Below, piece after piece: positions 54,344 through 62,122 of a DNA stretch of 64,000 nt. The stretch is from assembly GCA_004556755.1 (NCBI GenBank), contig SFFW01000007.1, forward strand, positions 10,665 to 74,664. Reading direction: 5' to 3'. The stretch's first letter is position 1. Every line of letters begins with the position of its first letter. The stretch is from Clostridiales bacterium. Its GTDB lineage: Bacteria; Bacillota; Clostridia; Oscillospirales; Oscillospiraceae. The notes beneath the pieces were generated by a model, which worked only from the letters and a program-made list of their open reading frames with translations, did not search any database and was not told the origin of the DNA. The position numbers and the translations under genes are program-made.

Positions 54344-54721
54344 ATGAAAAAAGCCGCAAAAATTTTTATTCCTCTCATACTCGTCTTGATGGTGATGCTC
54401 TCTGCCTGCGGATCAAGTCCCGAAAAGGAGCCTAACGAAGACCCGACTCCAGAAGAAGAAATTCTCGGAACGTGGAAAATGACACTGGAATCAGCGTCGT
54501 ATTGGGAATTCAAGGAAGACGGAGTGCTGGTGCTTGATCTTGCGGGAGATATAAGGGAAGCAAGCTACGAGATCGACGGCGACCGGATCACCCTTAAATG
54601 CGAGGGTGAAGAAATAACTCTTGACCTTACCATTGACGGTGACGAAATGCATTTCGGAGAAAAGGATTATAGTGATGAGAGTTCGTTTGAGAACTATTAC
54701 GAATTTGAGCGTGTGGACTGA
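54344..54721 (+). CDS. Small acidic lipoprotein of unknown function
   Basis: This 125-residue protein has a clear lipoprotein signal (KKAAKIFIPLILVLMVMLSAC, lipidated cysteine at 22), a Pro/Glu-rich spacer, and an acidic beta-rich domain starting ILGTWKMTLESASYWEFKED, similar in pattern to small lipocalin-like extracellular domains (GTW start, repeated strands). AAGGAG lies 7-8 bases before the ATG. The composition is more AT-rich than that of the neighbours and a direct repeat flanks it, so it may be a recent insertion. Function unknown. Confidence 0.7.
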   Translation: MKKAAKIFIPLILVLMVMLSACGSSPEKEPNEDPTPEEEILGTWKMTLESASYWEFKEDGVLVLDLAGDIREASYEIDGDRITLKCEGEEITLDLTIDGDEMHFGEKDYSDESSFENYYEFERVD

Positions 54722-54733
54722 TATATCGCAATG

Positions 54734-54768
54734 AAAAAATCGCAGGGGTTTTGCCCTGCGATTTTTTA
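54734..54768. terminator. Bidirectional terminator between the lipoprotein gene and mscL
   Basis: AAAAAATCGCAGGG and CCCTGCGATTTTTT pair across 6-7 bases. Confidence 0.88.
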
Positions 54769-54772
54769 TGTA

Positions 54773-55174
54773 TCACTCTTCGCCGTTCTGCTTTTTAAGC
54801 TCGTCGAGGATCGCCGTCAAAAGCTCATCGGTCGTCGGCTTTTTGGGTTCTTCCTTCTTCGGCTCTTCCTTTTTCTTGCCGAGACTCGTCAGCTTATTTA
54901 CCGCCTTGACCATCAGGAACACCACAAACGCCATGATGATGAAGTTCACGACGTCCATGATAAACTGACCGTACATGAACTGCGCTTCGCCGATCTTGAC
55001 GGACAGTCCCGAAATGCCATCCTCGGCAAAGCAGCCGATTATCGGGTTTATGAGGTTGTTTATGAGCGAGGTCACGAGTGCGGTGAAGGCGCCGCCGATG
55101 ATGACGCCGACCGCCAGGTCCATCACGTTGCCCCGAAGAGCAAACGCCTTGAATTCAGCCAAAAACTTCTTCAT
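54773..55174 (-). CDS. mscL: Large-conductance mechanosensitive channel
   Basis: This 133-residue channel protein opens under membrane tension to save cells from osmotic downshock. It shows the conserved N-terminal helix and first membrane helix (FKAFALRGNVMDLAVGVIIGGAF), second helix (FIIMAFVVFLMVKAVNKL) and a charged C-terminal bundle rich in K, E and P. It starts 19 bases after serS and is the last gene of the parA-parB-serS run. Confidence 0.96.
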   Translation of the reverse strand: MKKFLAEFKAFALRGNVMDLAVGVIIGGAFTALVTSLINNLINPIIGCFAEDGISGLSVKIGEAQFMYGQFIMDVVNFIIMAFVVFLMVKAVNKLTSLGKKKEEPKKEEPKKPTTDELLTAILDELKKQNGEE

Positions 55175-55193
55175 GTTTCATTACCTTCCTTAT

Positions 55194-56498
55194 TTATTTA
55201 TTCGGAACGAGCAGCGCCTTGCCGCCCATGTAGGGACGCAGAACTTCGGGGATGGTCACGCTGCCGTCCGCCTGCAGGTGATTCTCAAGGAACGCTATCA
55301 GCATACGGGGAGGAGCTGCGACGGTGTTGTTGAGCGTGTGCGGCAGATACATTTTGCCGTCCTCGCCCTTGACTCGCATCTTGAGCCTTCTCGCCTGCGC
55401 ATCGCCGAGGTTGGAGCAGGAGCAGACCTCGAAGTACTTCTGCTGACGGGGAGACCACGCCTCGATGTCGCAGCTTTTCACCTTGAGGTCGGCAAGGTCG
55501 CCGGAGCAGCATTCGAGCTGACGCACCGGGATCTCCATGCTGCGGAACAGCTCGACGGACAGCCGCCACATCTTCTCGTACCAGTCCATGCTCTCCTCCG
55601 GCTTGCAGACGACGATCATCTCCTGCTTTTCAAACTGGTGGATGCGGTAAACGCCTCGCTCCTCGATGCCGTGTGCGCCCTTCTCCTTGCGGAAGCAGGG
55701 GCTGTAGCTCGTGAGCGTCTTGGGAAGGCTCGCTTCGGGGATGATCTGGTCGATGAATTTGCCGATCATGGAATGCTCCGAGGTGCCGATGAGATACAGG
55801 TCCTCGCCCTCGATCTTGTACATCATTGCGTCCATGTCGGACTGGCTCATAACGCCCTCGACCACGTTGCCGTGGATCATGAACGGCGGGATGCAGTAGG
55901 TAAAGCCCTTGTCGATCATAAAGTCACGGGCATACGCCAGAACCGCCGAGTGCAGACGTGCTATGTCGCCCATGAGGTAGTAGAAGCCGTTGCCGGATAC
56001 CCTGCCGGCGGCGTCCATGTCAACACCGTCAAAGCTCTCCATGATGGCGGTGTGGTACGGGATGTCGAACTCCGGTACCTTCGGCTCGCCGAAGCGCTGC
56101 ACCTCGACATTGTGGCTGTCGTCGGGTCCGATGGGGACGGAGGGGTCGATGATGTTCGGGATGAGCAGCATTATCTCACGGATGCGCTTTGCGCACTCGT
56201 CCTCGATGACCTCAAGCTCTGCGAGCCTGTCCGCCTGCGCCTTGACCTGTGCCTTGACCTTCTCCGCCTCGTCGAGCTTACTCGGATCCTTCTTTGCCAT
56301 GCCCATGAGCTTTCCGATCTCCTTGGACAGTGCGTTGCGGGAGGCACGAAGCTCGCTCGCCTCGGTTATCGCAGCCCTGTTCTTGCGGTCAAGCTCCAAA
56401 ACCTCGTCGACGAGGGGGAGCTTTGCGTCCTGAAACTTCTTGCGGATGTTCTCTTTGACGGCATCCGGGTTCTCTCTTACAAACTTTATGTCTAACAT
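55194..56498 (-). CDS. serS: Serine-tRNA ligase
   Basis: This 434-residue class II synthetase charges tRNA-Ser. The N-terminal long coiled-coil arm (about 30-105) binds the tRNA variable arm. Motif 2 is in SPCFRKEKGAHGIEERGVYRIHQF and motif 3 is PPRMLIAFLENHLQADGSVTIP. AAGGAG lies 8 bases before the ATG. It follows parB by 41 bases. No T-box leader fits in that gap. Confidence 0.97.
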   Translation of the reverse strand: MLDIKFVRENPDAVKENIRKKFQDAKLPLVDEVLELDRKNRAAITEASELRASRNALSKEIGKLMGMAKKDPSKLDEAEKVKAQVKAQADRLAELEVIEDECAKRIREIMLLIPNIIDPSVPIGPDDSHNVEVQRFGEPKVPEFDIPYHTAIMESFDGVDMDAAGRVSGNGFYYLMGDIARLHSAVLAYARDFMIDKGFTYCIPPFMIHGNVVEGVMSQSDMDAMMYKIEGEDLYLIGTSEHSMIGKFIDQIIPEASLPKTLTSYSPCFRKEKGAHGIEERGVYRIHQFEKQEMIVVCKPEESMDWYEKMWRLSVELFRSMEIPVRQLECCSGDLADLKVKSCDIEAWSPRQQKYFEVCSCSNLGDAQARRLKMRVKGEDGKMYLPHTLNNTVAAPPRMLIAFLENHLQADGSVTIPEVLRPYMGGKALLVPNK

Positions 56499-56539
56499 GA
56501 TGATTACTCCTTGTATAATTAGTGACGATTATATTACTT

Positions 56540-57436
56540 TCAGTTTTCCGAGGTCCAGCTTTTGCCCATCCGAACGAGGTTTGAGATGAGCGCTTCCCTG
56601 TCGTCGGAACCATAAAATTCCAAAACTATCCTGCCGCCCTTCTTGTTCAGGTCAAGGCTGACCTTGCGTGACAGCAGCTTCGTGAGCTGCTCCGAGGTGT
56701 CGGCGATGTAATCGACGGTAAAGCCGGGGCCTACTGGCTCCTCCGGCTCCCGCATGAGGGATTTGAGCGTCCTGCTGACCAATTGCTCGGTCTTGCGCAC
56801 CGAAAGCCCGTCCGTTATGACCTTCTTTGCAAGCTCAAGCTGCAATTTTTCGTCCTGGACCGGTAGCAGCGTCCTTGCGTGTCCCGACGAGAGCAGTCCC
56901 TGCTCGACGAGCTTGCGCACATCTGAGCCGAGACTCAGCAGACGCAGCGTGTTCGTAATGGCGGGCCGTGACTTCCCGACGCTCCGTGCCGCTTCCTCCT
57001 GCGTCAGACCGTACTCCTCCATGAGCGTTTTGTAGCCCTGCGCCTCCTCGATTGGGTTTAGGTCCTCCCTTTGCAGGTTTTCGACGAGCGCCAGCTCCGC
57101 AACTCTGCGGTCGTCTGCGCTGATGACTCGCACGGGGACCTCGTCAAGCCCCGCCATGCGTGACGCTCTCCAGCGCCGCTCGCCTGCGATTATCTGATAG
57201 TAGCCGCTTTGTAGCTTTCGCACCGTGATGGGCTGAATAAGCCCGTACTGCGCTATTGAGTCTGCAAGCTCCGAGAGCGCCGCATCGTCAAAGCTCGATC
57301 TCGGCTGATCGGCTCTCGGCTCGACCTTGCTTAGCGGAACGTAAAGAAGCTCCGCATCGTCGCCGTCGGACAAAAAATCCTCGCCGAACAGCGCCGAAAG
57401 CCCCGTTCCGAGACCCTTTTTCGTATCTTTTGCCAT
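56540..57436 (-). CDS. parB: Chromosome partitioning protein ParB/Spo0J
   Basis: This 298-residue CTPase binds parS, spreads along DNA and recruits SMC. The CTP-binding region contains QPITVRKLQSGYYQIIAGERRWRAS and ALVENLQREDLNPIEEAQGY. The helix-turn-helix is LTQEEAARSVGKSRPAITNTLRLL. It lies 10 bases after parA. Two parS sites lie upstream of parA. Confidence 0.96.
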   Translation of the reverse strand: MAKDTKKGLGTGLSALFGEDFLSDGDDAELLYVPLSKVEPRADQPRSSFDDAALSELADSIAQYGLIQPITVRKLQSGYYQIIAGERRWRASRMAGLDEVPVRVISADDRRVAELALVENLQREDLNPIEEAQGYKTLMEEYGLTQEEAARSVGKSRPAITNTLRLLSLGSDVRKLVEQGLLSSGHARTLLPVQDEKLQLELAKKVITDGLSVRKTEQLVSRTLKSLMREPEEPVGPGFTVDYIADTSEQLTKLLSRKVSLDLNKKGGRIVLEFYGSDDREALISNLVRMGKSWTSEN

Positions 57437-57446
57437 TTTTGCCTCC

Positions 57447-58205
57447 TTATCGCCGCTCTTTTTTCAAAAATTCCTCGGCAAGACGCATATAAGCCCTGCT
57501 TCCCTTACCGATCTTGTCATACGCAACGCCCGGCTTGCCGTGGCTCGGCGCCTCGGAGAGACGCACCGAACGGGGTATCACCGTCTCGTAGACCTTGCCG
57601 CCGAAGTATTCCTTCAGCTCAAACGCCACCTGCTGCGTAAGATTCGTCCTCGAATCGTACATCGTAAGCACGATGCCCTGTATCTTCAGCGAGGGATTTA
57701 AGCGCTTGTTGCAAAGCTTTATCGTGGTCATAAGGTCGGCGATGCCCTCAAGCGCATAATACTCGCACTGCATCGGAATCAGAACGCTGTCCGCTGCGAC
57801 GAGCGCATTGAGCGTCAAAAGCTCAAGCGAGGGCGGACAGTCGATAAATATGTAGTCGTAGTCGTTGTAGACGAGCTGCAAGGCGTCCTTGAGGACATAC
57901 TCACGCCTGACCTTGTTGACAAGCTCGACGGTTGCGCCCGACAGTTCCTTGTTCGACGGTATCACGTCGCCGTAGGGAGTTTTGCGGATGCAGTCCAAAA
58001 TGTCCGCAGTCTTGGTTATCAGCTCGTAGGCACTCGGCGTGCTGTGCTTGTCAACTCCCATGCCGGAGCTGCTGTTGCCCTGCGGGTCGCAGTCGAGCAG
58101 AAGCACGCGCTTGCCCTTCATTTTAAGGGCGCAGCAGAGATTCACCGCCGTCGTCGTTTTGCCGACGCCGCCCTTTTGGTTAGCAATGGCGATTATTTTA
58201 GACAT
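57447..58205 (-). CDS. parA: Chromosome partitioning ATPase ParA/Soj
   Basis: This 252-residue Walker-type ATPase has the deviant P-loop KGGVGKTTT (residues 11-19), DCDPQGNSSSGMG and IFIDCPPSLELLT. It acts with ParB in origin segregation and can also regulate DnaA. Promoter 58224-58252 precedes it, with a parS site touching the -35 element. Confidence 0.96.
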   Translation of the reverse strand: MSKIIAIANQKGGVGKTTTAVNLCCALKMKGKRVLLLDCDPQGNSSSGMGVDKHSTPSAYELITKTADILDCIRKTPYGDVIPSNKELSGATVELVNKVRREYVLKDALQLVYNDYDYIFIDCPPSLELLTLNALVAADSVLIPMQCEYYALEGIADLMTTIKLCNKRLNPSLKIQGIVLTMYDSRTNLTQQVAFELKEYFGGKVYETVIPRSVRLSEAPSHGKPGVAYDKIGKGSRAYMRLAEEFLKKERR

Positions 58206-58223
58206 GACCTCACCTCTTGCTCC

Positions 58224-58252
58224 ATTATAGCAAGGTCGTTTGCATTTTTCAA
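58224..58252 (-). promoter_or_regulatory. Sigma-A promoter of parAB
   Basis: The minus strand has TTGAAA (58252-58247) and TATAAT (58229-58224) with a 17-base spacer. Confidence 0.8.
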
Positions 58253-58268
58253 CGTTTCACGTGAAACA
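58253..58268. promoter_or_regulatory. parS site 1
   Basis: CGTTTCACGTGAAACA differs from the consensus TGTTTCACGTGAAACA at one base. It abuts the -35 element of parA. Confidence 0.92.
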
Positions 58269-58280
58269 TTTTGAGATTTT

Positions 58281-58296
58281 TGTTTCACGTGAAACC
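58281..58296. promoter_or_regulatory. parS site 2
   Basis: TGTTTCACGTGAAACC differs from consensus at one base and overlaps the 3' flank of gpr. It lies 28 bases from site 1. Confidence 0.92.
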
Positions 58297-58298
58297 AT

Positions 58299-59147
58299 TT
58301 ACTCGACGAGCATATCCACGTCGGCAATGCTCAGCCCCGGATGCAGCGCAAGATTTAAGCCATAAGCCACGAGCTTTGAAACGGAGCGCACAAGCTCGTC
58401 AATGTTTCTCGGCGTAACGAAAAGTCCCGCTGCCGACTCGTCGGCGCAGAACGCCGCAGCGTCGATGACCGTAGGCACGCCGACGGCAATGACGGGGACC
58501 CCAAGCGACTCACGGTTCAGCTCCGCACGGTCGTTGCCTACGCCGGAGCCGGGCGCAATGCCGCTGTCGCAAATTTGCACGTTGCGGCACAGCCTGTCAA
58601 GCTCACCGCTTGCGAGGGCGTCGACGGCGATAACGCAGTCGGGCTGTACAAGACCGCACAGCGCCTTGAGCGACTGTGCGCTCTCGATGCCCGTGGTGCC
58701 GAGAACACCGGTGCGCAGCACGGCGACGGACGACAGCGCCGCAAACTCCTGCGGCAGACTCTGCTTTAGGTGCCGTGTGACTATGAGACTGTCCGAGACT
58801 TCGGGACCGACTGCATCGGGCGTTATAGCTCGATTGCCGAGGCAGGCGACGAGAAAGCTCTGCGCATTTTGAATTTCCGCAAAGCGCCGCATGAGCTGCG
58901 ACAGCGCATTGGCGGCGTCGGAGAAGGAATTTTCCCGACGGCGTATATATTCGTCAAGCTCCAAGGTAAGATAATTTCCAATAGGTTTACATAATACTTT
59001 AGACGCCTCGCCGCCGTTTATCTTAACTGCGGTGACACGGCAGCCGCAAATGCGCTCCTCATTAAGCTCGAGCCCCGCAAGGGACGCATTTTCGGGTCTC
59101 TGCACGACCTCGCTTGCAAGGTCCGTGCGAACGTTTGATCTTTGCAT
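58299..59147 (-). CDS. gpr: Germination protease GPR
   Basis: This 282-residue protease degrades small acid-soluble proteins during spore germination. It is made as a zymogen that removes its own propeptide; the N-terminal VRTDLASEV is the family start. Conserved segments are LGNRAITPDAVGPEV, GVLGTTGIES, VIAVDALAS and GVPVIAVGVPTVIDAAA. ATG 59147 follows GGAGG by 6 bases; the 33 codons upstream are not supported. A CATACTA sequence upstream fits a forespore sigma factor. Confidence 0.93.
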   Translation of the reverse strand: MQRSNVRTDLASEVVQRPENASLAGLELNEERICGCRVTAVKINGGEASKVLCKPIGNYLTLELDEYIRRRENSFSDAANALSQLMRRFAEIQNAQSFLVACLGNRAITPDAVGPEVSDSLIVTRHLKQSLPQEFAALSSVAVLRTGVLGTTGIESAQSLKALCGLVQPDCVIAVDALASGELDRLCRNVQICDSGIAPGSGVGNDRAELNRESLGVPVIAVGVPTVIDAAAFCADESAAGLFVTPRNIDELVRSVSKLVAYGLNLALHPGLSIADVDMLVE

Positions 59148-59173
59148 GATAACCTCCGTCACAATATATTGTA

Positions 59174-59180
59174 TAGTATG
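59174..59180 (-). promoter_or_regulatory. Candidate sigma-F/sigma-G -10 element of gpr
   Basis: The minus strand reads CATACTA, the usual -10 of forespore promoters, 27 bases before the gpr start. A matching -35 is not clear. Confidence 0.45.
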
Positions 59181-59240
59181 CCCAAATTTGGGGAAGATAA
59201 TGTGAGCGCAAAAAAATAAAACAAAAACACCGAAAAAACC

Positions 59241-59269
59241 TTGCAATTTCGGGGATTAGATGCTAAAAT
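59241..59269 (+). promoter_or_regulatory. Sigma-A promoter of rpsT
   Basis: TTGCAA (59241-59246) and TAAAAT (59264-59269) have a 17-base spacer. The start codon lies about 190 bases downstream. Confidence 0.75.
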
Positions 59270-59275
59270 GCTTAT

Positions 59276-59462
59276 CTGCGAGCCTATGCTCGTGATTCGT
59301 TACGTTGATTTCAGTCCCAACGGCAGTAACCGTCAGCTCACTTTGCGTTTTGATAACTTCCATCGGACGCACGATCAGTCTGACAACCGGCGTGTACCGT
59401 CGGTATCGCCGGAAGATCCCGTGTGGATTTGCGTTACTAAGTTATAGGAGGAGGTGCGCCAT
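59276..59462 (+). promoter_or_regulatory. Long structured leader of rpsT
   Basis: About 187 bases contain short hairpins (CGAGC/GCTCG; CCGGCG/CGCCGG) and end in AGGAGGAGG. S20 is known to control its own mRNA in some bacteria; I do not recognise this leader as a named family. Confidence 0.5.
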
Positions 59463-59726
59463 ATGCCCAACATTAAGTCCGCAGTAAAGAGAGACGAGAA
59501 GTCCAAGCAGCTTCGTGCAAAGAACCGTGCAGACAAGACCGCACTCAAGACCGTCATCAAGAAGTTTGATGCAGCAGTCGAAGGCGGCGAGAAGACCGCA
59601 GCAGCCGAGAGCTACAAGGTCGCAGTCAAGGCGGTCGACAAGGCAGCAGCAAAGGGTCTGCTTCACAAGAACAATGCAGCACACAAGAAGTCCGCAATGA
59701 CCGTCAAGCTCAACAAGATGAACTGA
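59463..59726 (+). CDS. rpsT: 30S ribosomal protein S20
   Basis: This 87-residue basic helical protein of the small subunit has MPNIKSAVKRDEKSKQLRAKN at the start and LLHKNNAAHKKSAMTVKLNK at the end, both typical of S20. AGGAGGAGG precedes the ATG. It is divergent from gpr, a frequent arrangement in Firmicutes. Confidence 0.97.
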   Translation: MPNIKSAVKRDEKSKQLRAKNRADKTALKTVIKKFDAAVEGGEKTAAAESYKVAVKAVDKAAAKGLLHKNNAAHKKSAMTVKLNKMN

Positions 59727-59744
59727 TTCCCTGTGAATGATATT

Positions 59745-59770
59745 AAGCCACGACATTAGTCGTGGCTTTT
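59745..59770 (+). terminator. Terminator of rpsT
   Basis: AAGCCACGAC pairs with GTCGTGGCTT across a short loop, followed by T-rich sequence. Confidence 0.85.
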
Positions 59771-59840
59771 GTCATTTGTATGGGGCAAAATTTGCACAAT
59801 CTCACGGCTCCCTCATCAGAGGGAGGCATGACTTCGGCGG

Positions 59841-60965
59841 TCATTTCTGCGCTTTTTTCAGTCTCCCTATCACATAGCACAGCGGGAGGATGAGGAGCAG
59901 GACACCGGCGTTGAGGATGGGGACGACGACCTCGCTCAGGACCTTGAGCGACTCTGCGTCCGAGGGGATAAAAAACGTCGTCGCAAGGGTCGCCGCAATG
60001 CCGGGGAAAATGAGCCAGCGCCCGTTTTTAAACGAGCTGCGGCGCTTGGGATCGGCACTCGGACGGTAGCCGAAGGCAAGCTGCAGACACCTCATTCCCG
60101 ACGCCGCCATGAGCGCAAAGGTGATAAAGTCGGGAAACAGCCAGATCGCAACGATGAATGCCTCGACACGCTCAAGCGAGCCGAACAGCGAAATGCCCCT
60201 CGTGAGCGTGAAAAACGAATACAGAAGCTCGGCACTGAGCGTAGCTCCGTAGCTTCCGACGATCGCCGCCGTCATGAGCGACAGCAGCACGGCGCAGAGC
60301 AGCATCCACCGTGCGTAAGCCCTAAAGCGCCCCGAATACACGGGTGCGCCGAACTCGGCAAAGGCGGTGTATACCACGGCTCCGGTCAGAACGTCGGTGA
60401 CGGGAAGCGTGCTTTTTAAAAGCGCCGACAGCTTTTCGGGTATGATCGGCAAAAGCCGCTCAAGGCTCAGCGAATCAATCGCCAGCAGCACGACGATCAG
60501 CAGCACGGCGATGATGAGCAGCGCAAAGATCTTGGCGCTTCTGACGATCGCCTTCATCGGACCGAGCGCTGCGACCGTGCCGATGACGAGTGCGGTGTAG
60601 ATAAACGGCTGCGGCGTCGCTGCGGGGTAGATGGTCGCCGTGAAGCGTGAGGCGCCGCTGTGCAGCAGAAAGCCGCAGTAGAAAAACAAAAACGCAGCGG
60701 TTAATACGAGCGCCGCAGGACCGACAACGGGACCGCCAAAACGCAGCATAAGCTCGCCCGCACCCTCGCCCGTGCGCCGATTTTTCATAAACTCGGTCAG
60801 AAACAGCAGATACGCAAGCGAGATCGGCAGCGCAAGCAGCGGCGAGAGCCAGCTTGCGCTCCCGGCGGCGGACGCCGTGGTGACGGGGATGAGCCGCACC
60901 GCCGGAGCGAGAAAAATGACAAAGCAGAGGTATAATAGCTGCCGCCTGTTGTAGTCCGGCTTCAT
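59841..60965 (-). CDS. Spore germination protein, GerAB type permease
   Basis: This 374-residue protein has ten predicted membrane segments and belongs to the GerAB/ArcD/ProY family (spore germination permease). It forms part of the germinant receptor in the inner spore membrane and probably binds the germinant. It starts within the GerAC stop codon (ATGA). Segments such as TDVLTGAVVYTAFAEFGAPVY are family-like. The ligand is not predictable. Confidence 0.88.
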   Translation of the reverse strand: MKPDYNRRQLLYLCFVIFLAPAVRLIPVTTASAAGSASWLSPLLALPISLAYLLFLTEFMKNRRTGEGAGELMLRFGGPVVGPAALVLTAAFLFFYCGFLLHSGASRFTATIYPAATPQPFIYTALVIGTVAALGPMKAIVRSAKIFALLIIAVLLIVVLLAIDSLSLERLLPIIPEKLSALLKSTLPVTDVLTGAVVYTAFAEFGAPVYSGRFRAYARWMLLCAVLLSLMTAAIVGSYGATLSAELLYSFFTLTRGISLFGSLERVEAFIVAIWLFPDFITFALMAASGMRCLQLAFGYRPSADPKRRSSFKNGRWLIFPGIAATLATTFFIPSDAESLKVLSEVVVPILNAGVLLLILPLCYVIGRLKKAQK

Positions 60966-62122
60966 TTTCCCACCTCCGGTCGGTTCAGCACAAAGCCCCG
61001 ATCTATCTCGGTCTCTACATTTATATATATATACAAATTCGGCAGCAGGCGCTGAAGCTCCGTGTCCATGCCGGACATGGTCAGGGGCTGCTGCTTTTGC
61101 AGCAGAGCGCCGAGCTGCATAAAGTCACAGCCGGTTTCACGGGAAAGCGTGAGCGCAGCGTCAAGGCGGGAGTGCAGGTCACGCTCGAAGGCACGGTTCA
61201 GCTCCTTGATGTCAGGCTCGCCACGGTACTCGGAAAGTGCGGCGCTGACCTTGAGGCTGACCTTAAGTCCGCAAAGCTCGTCCCCGTCGAAAATCGGCCT
61301 TATATCGCAGCTGCTGTCGTCGAGCTGGAGCGTCGCCGTAATATCCTCCGCCTCGACCGCTATCATGCTCGGACCCGAACGGTTCAAAAGCAGATTCACG
61401 GCAAGGGCGTCGTGGGCGTTTAGCTGCGCTATCGCCCTGCCGCCGCCGATGACGGCATAGCCGTCGAACACGGCGGTCTGCTCACCCTCCGATGCGTCCT
61501 TTATCGTGTCGCCGACCGGCACCGTCTTGACGGCACAGATGAGCGCCGAGCCGTTTACGTTGAGGTCGGCTGCGATCTCGCCTGCGGTGTAGATGTGACC
61601 GTCGCCCCGAACGCCGAGGTTTCGCTCGATCGAACGCAGCACGTTCACCGCATCATAGCTGTCGCTGCCGGTGCCGACCACAAGCTCCTTTGCGCTGCCG
61701 CCCGACGCCGCAAACACGGGAATGTCGAGCCTAAAGGTCTCGTTGCGCTCGATGTAGTCGAGGTAGTATTCCAGACCGTCCGACAGGGCGTCCGAGCCGA
61801 TGACGATGTACGAGGTGTGCGCAAAAAACAGCTCCTCGCTGGCGCTGTAGTCCTGGATAAGCTCCTGAGCGGTGAGCAGGGTCTCGGCGGCGGCACTCAT
61901 GCGGACGATCTGACCGCCGCCCTCGCTTTCGCCCTGCCCGGAAAGCCCCCCGGTGCCGGATGACACCGAAAGCTCCACGCCGCCGTCGCAGCGGTCGAAG
62001 CCCATCGCCTGGATCATCATGAGCTGCTCCACCTCACGGTAGTTTGAGTATATGCTGCCGCCGCTGCACGAGCAGAGCACCAGGCAGTTTATCGCACAGA
62101 TAAGTGCAGTCAGTTTTTTCAT
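60962..62122 (-). CDS. Spore germination lipoprotein, Ger(x)C family
   Basis: This 386-residue lipoprotein has signal KKLTALICAINCLVLCSC; the lipidated cysteine is in LCSCSGG. The start of the mature protein, REVEQLMMIQAMGFDRCDGG, is typical of GerAC (EI..L..V.A.GID). It is the receptor subunit on the outer face of the inner spore membrane. ATGA overlaps at both ends tie it to gerAA and gerAB. Gene order is A-C-B. Confidence 0.88.
   Translation of the reverse strand: MKKLTALICAINCLVLCSCSGGSIYSNYREVEQLMMIQAMGFDRCDGGVELSVSSGTGGLSGQGESEGGGQIVRMSAAAETLLTAQELIQDYSASEELFFAHTSYIVIGSDALSDGLEYYLDYIERNETFRLDIPVFAASGGSAKELVVGTGSDSYDAVNVLRSIERNLGVRGDGHIYTAGEIAADLNVNGSALICAVKTVPVGDTIKDASEGEQTAVFDGYAVIGGGRAIAQLNAHDALAVNLLLNRSGPSMIAVEAEDITATLQLDDSSCDIRPIFDGDELCGLKVSLKVSAALSEYRGEPDIKELNRAFERDLHSRLDAALTLSRETGCDFMQLGALLQKQQPLTMSGMDTELQRLLPNLYIYINVETEIDRGFVLNRPEVGK

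Noticed and set aside
54975..56495. 506-codon plus-strand frame over serS
   Set aside because: Antisense shadow of serS; no motif or ribosome site.
59241..59447. 68-codon plus-strand frame before rpsT
   Set aside because: It begins at the -10 element of the rpsT promoter, lacks a ribosome site and looks like leader RNA.
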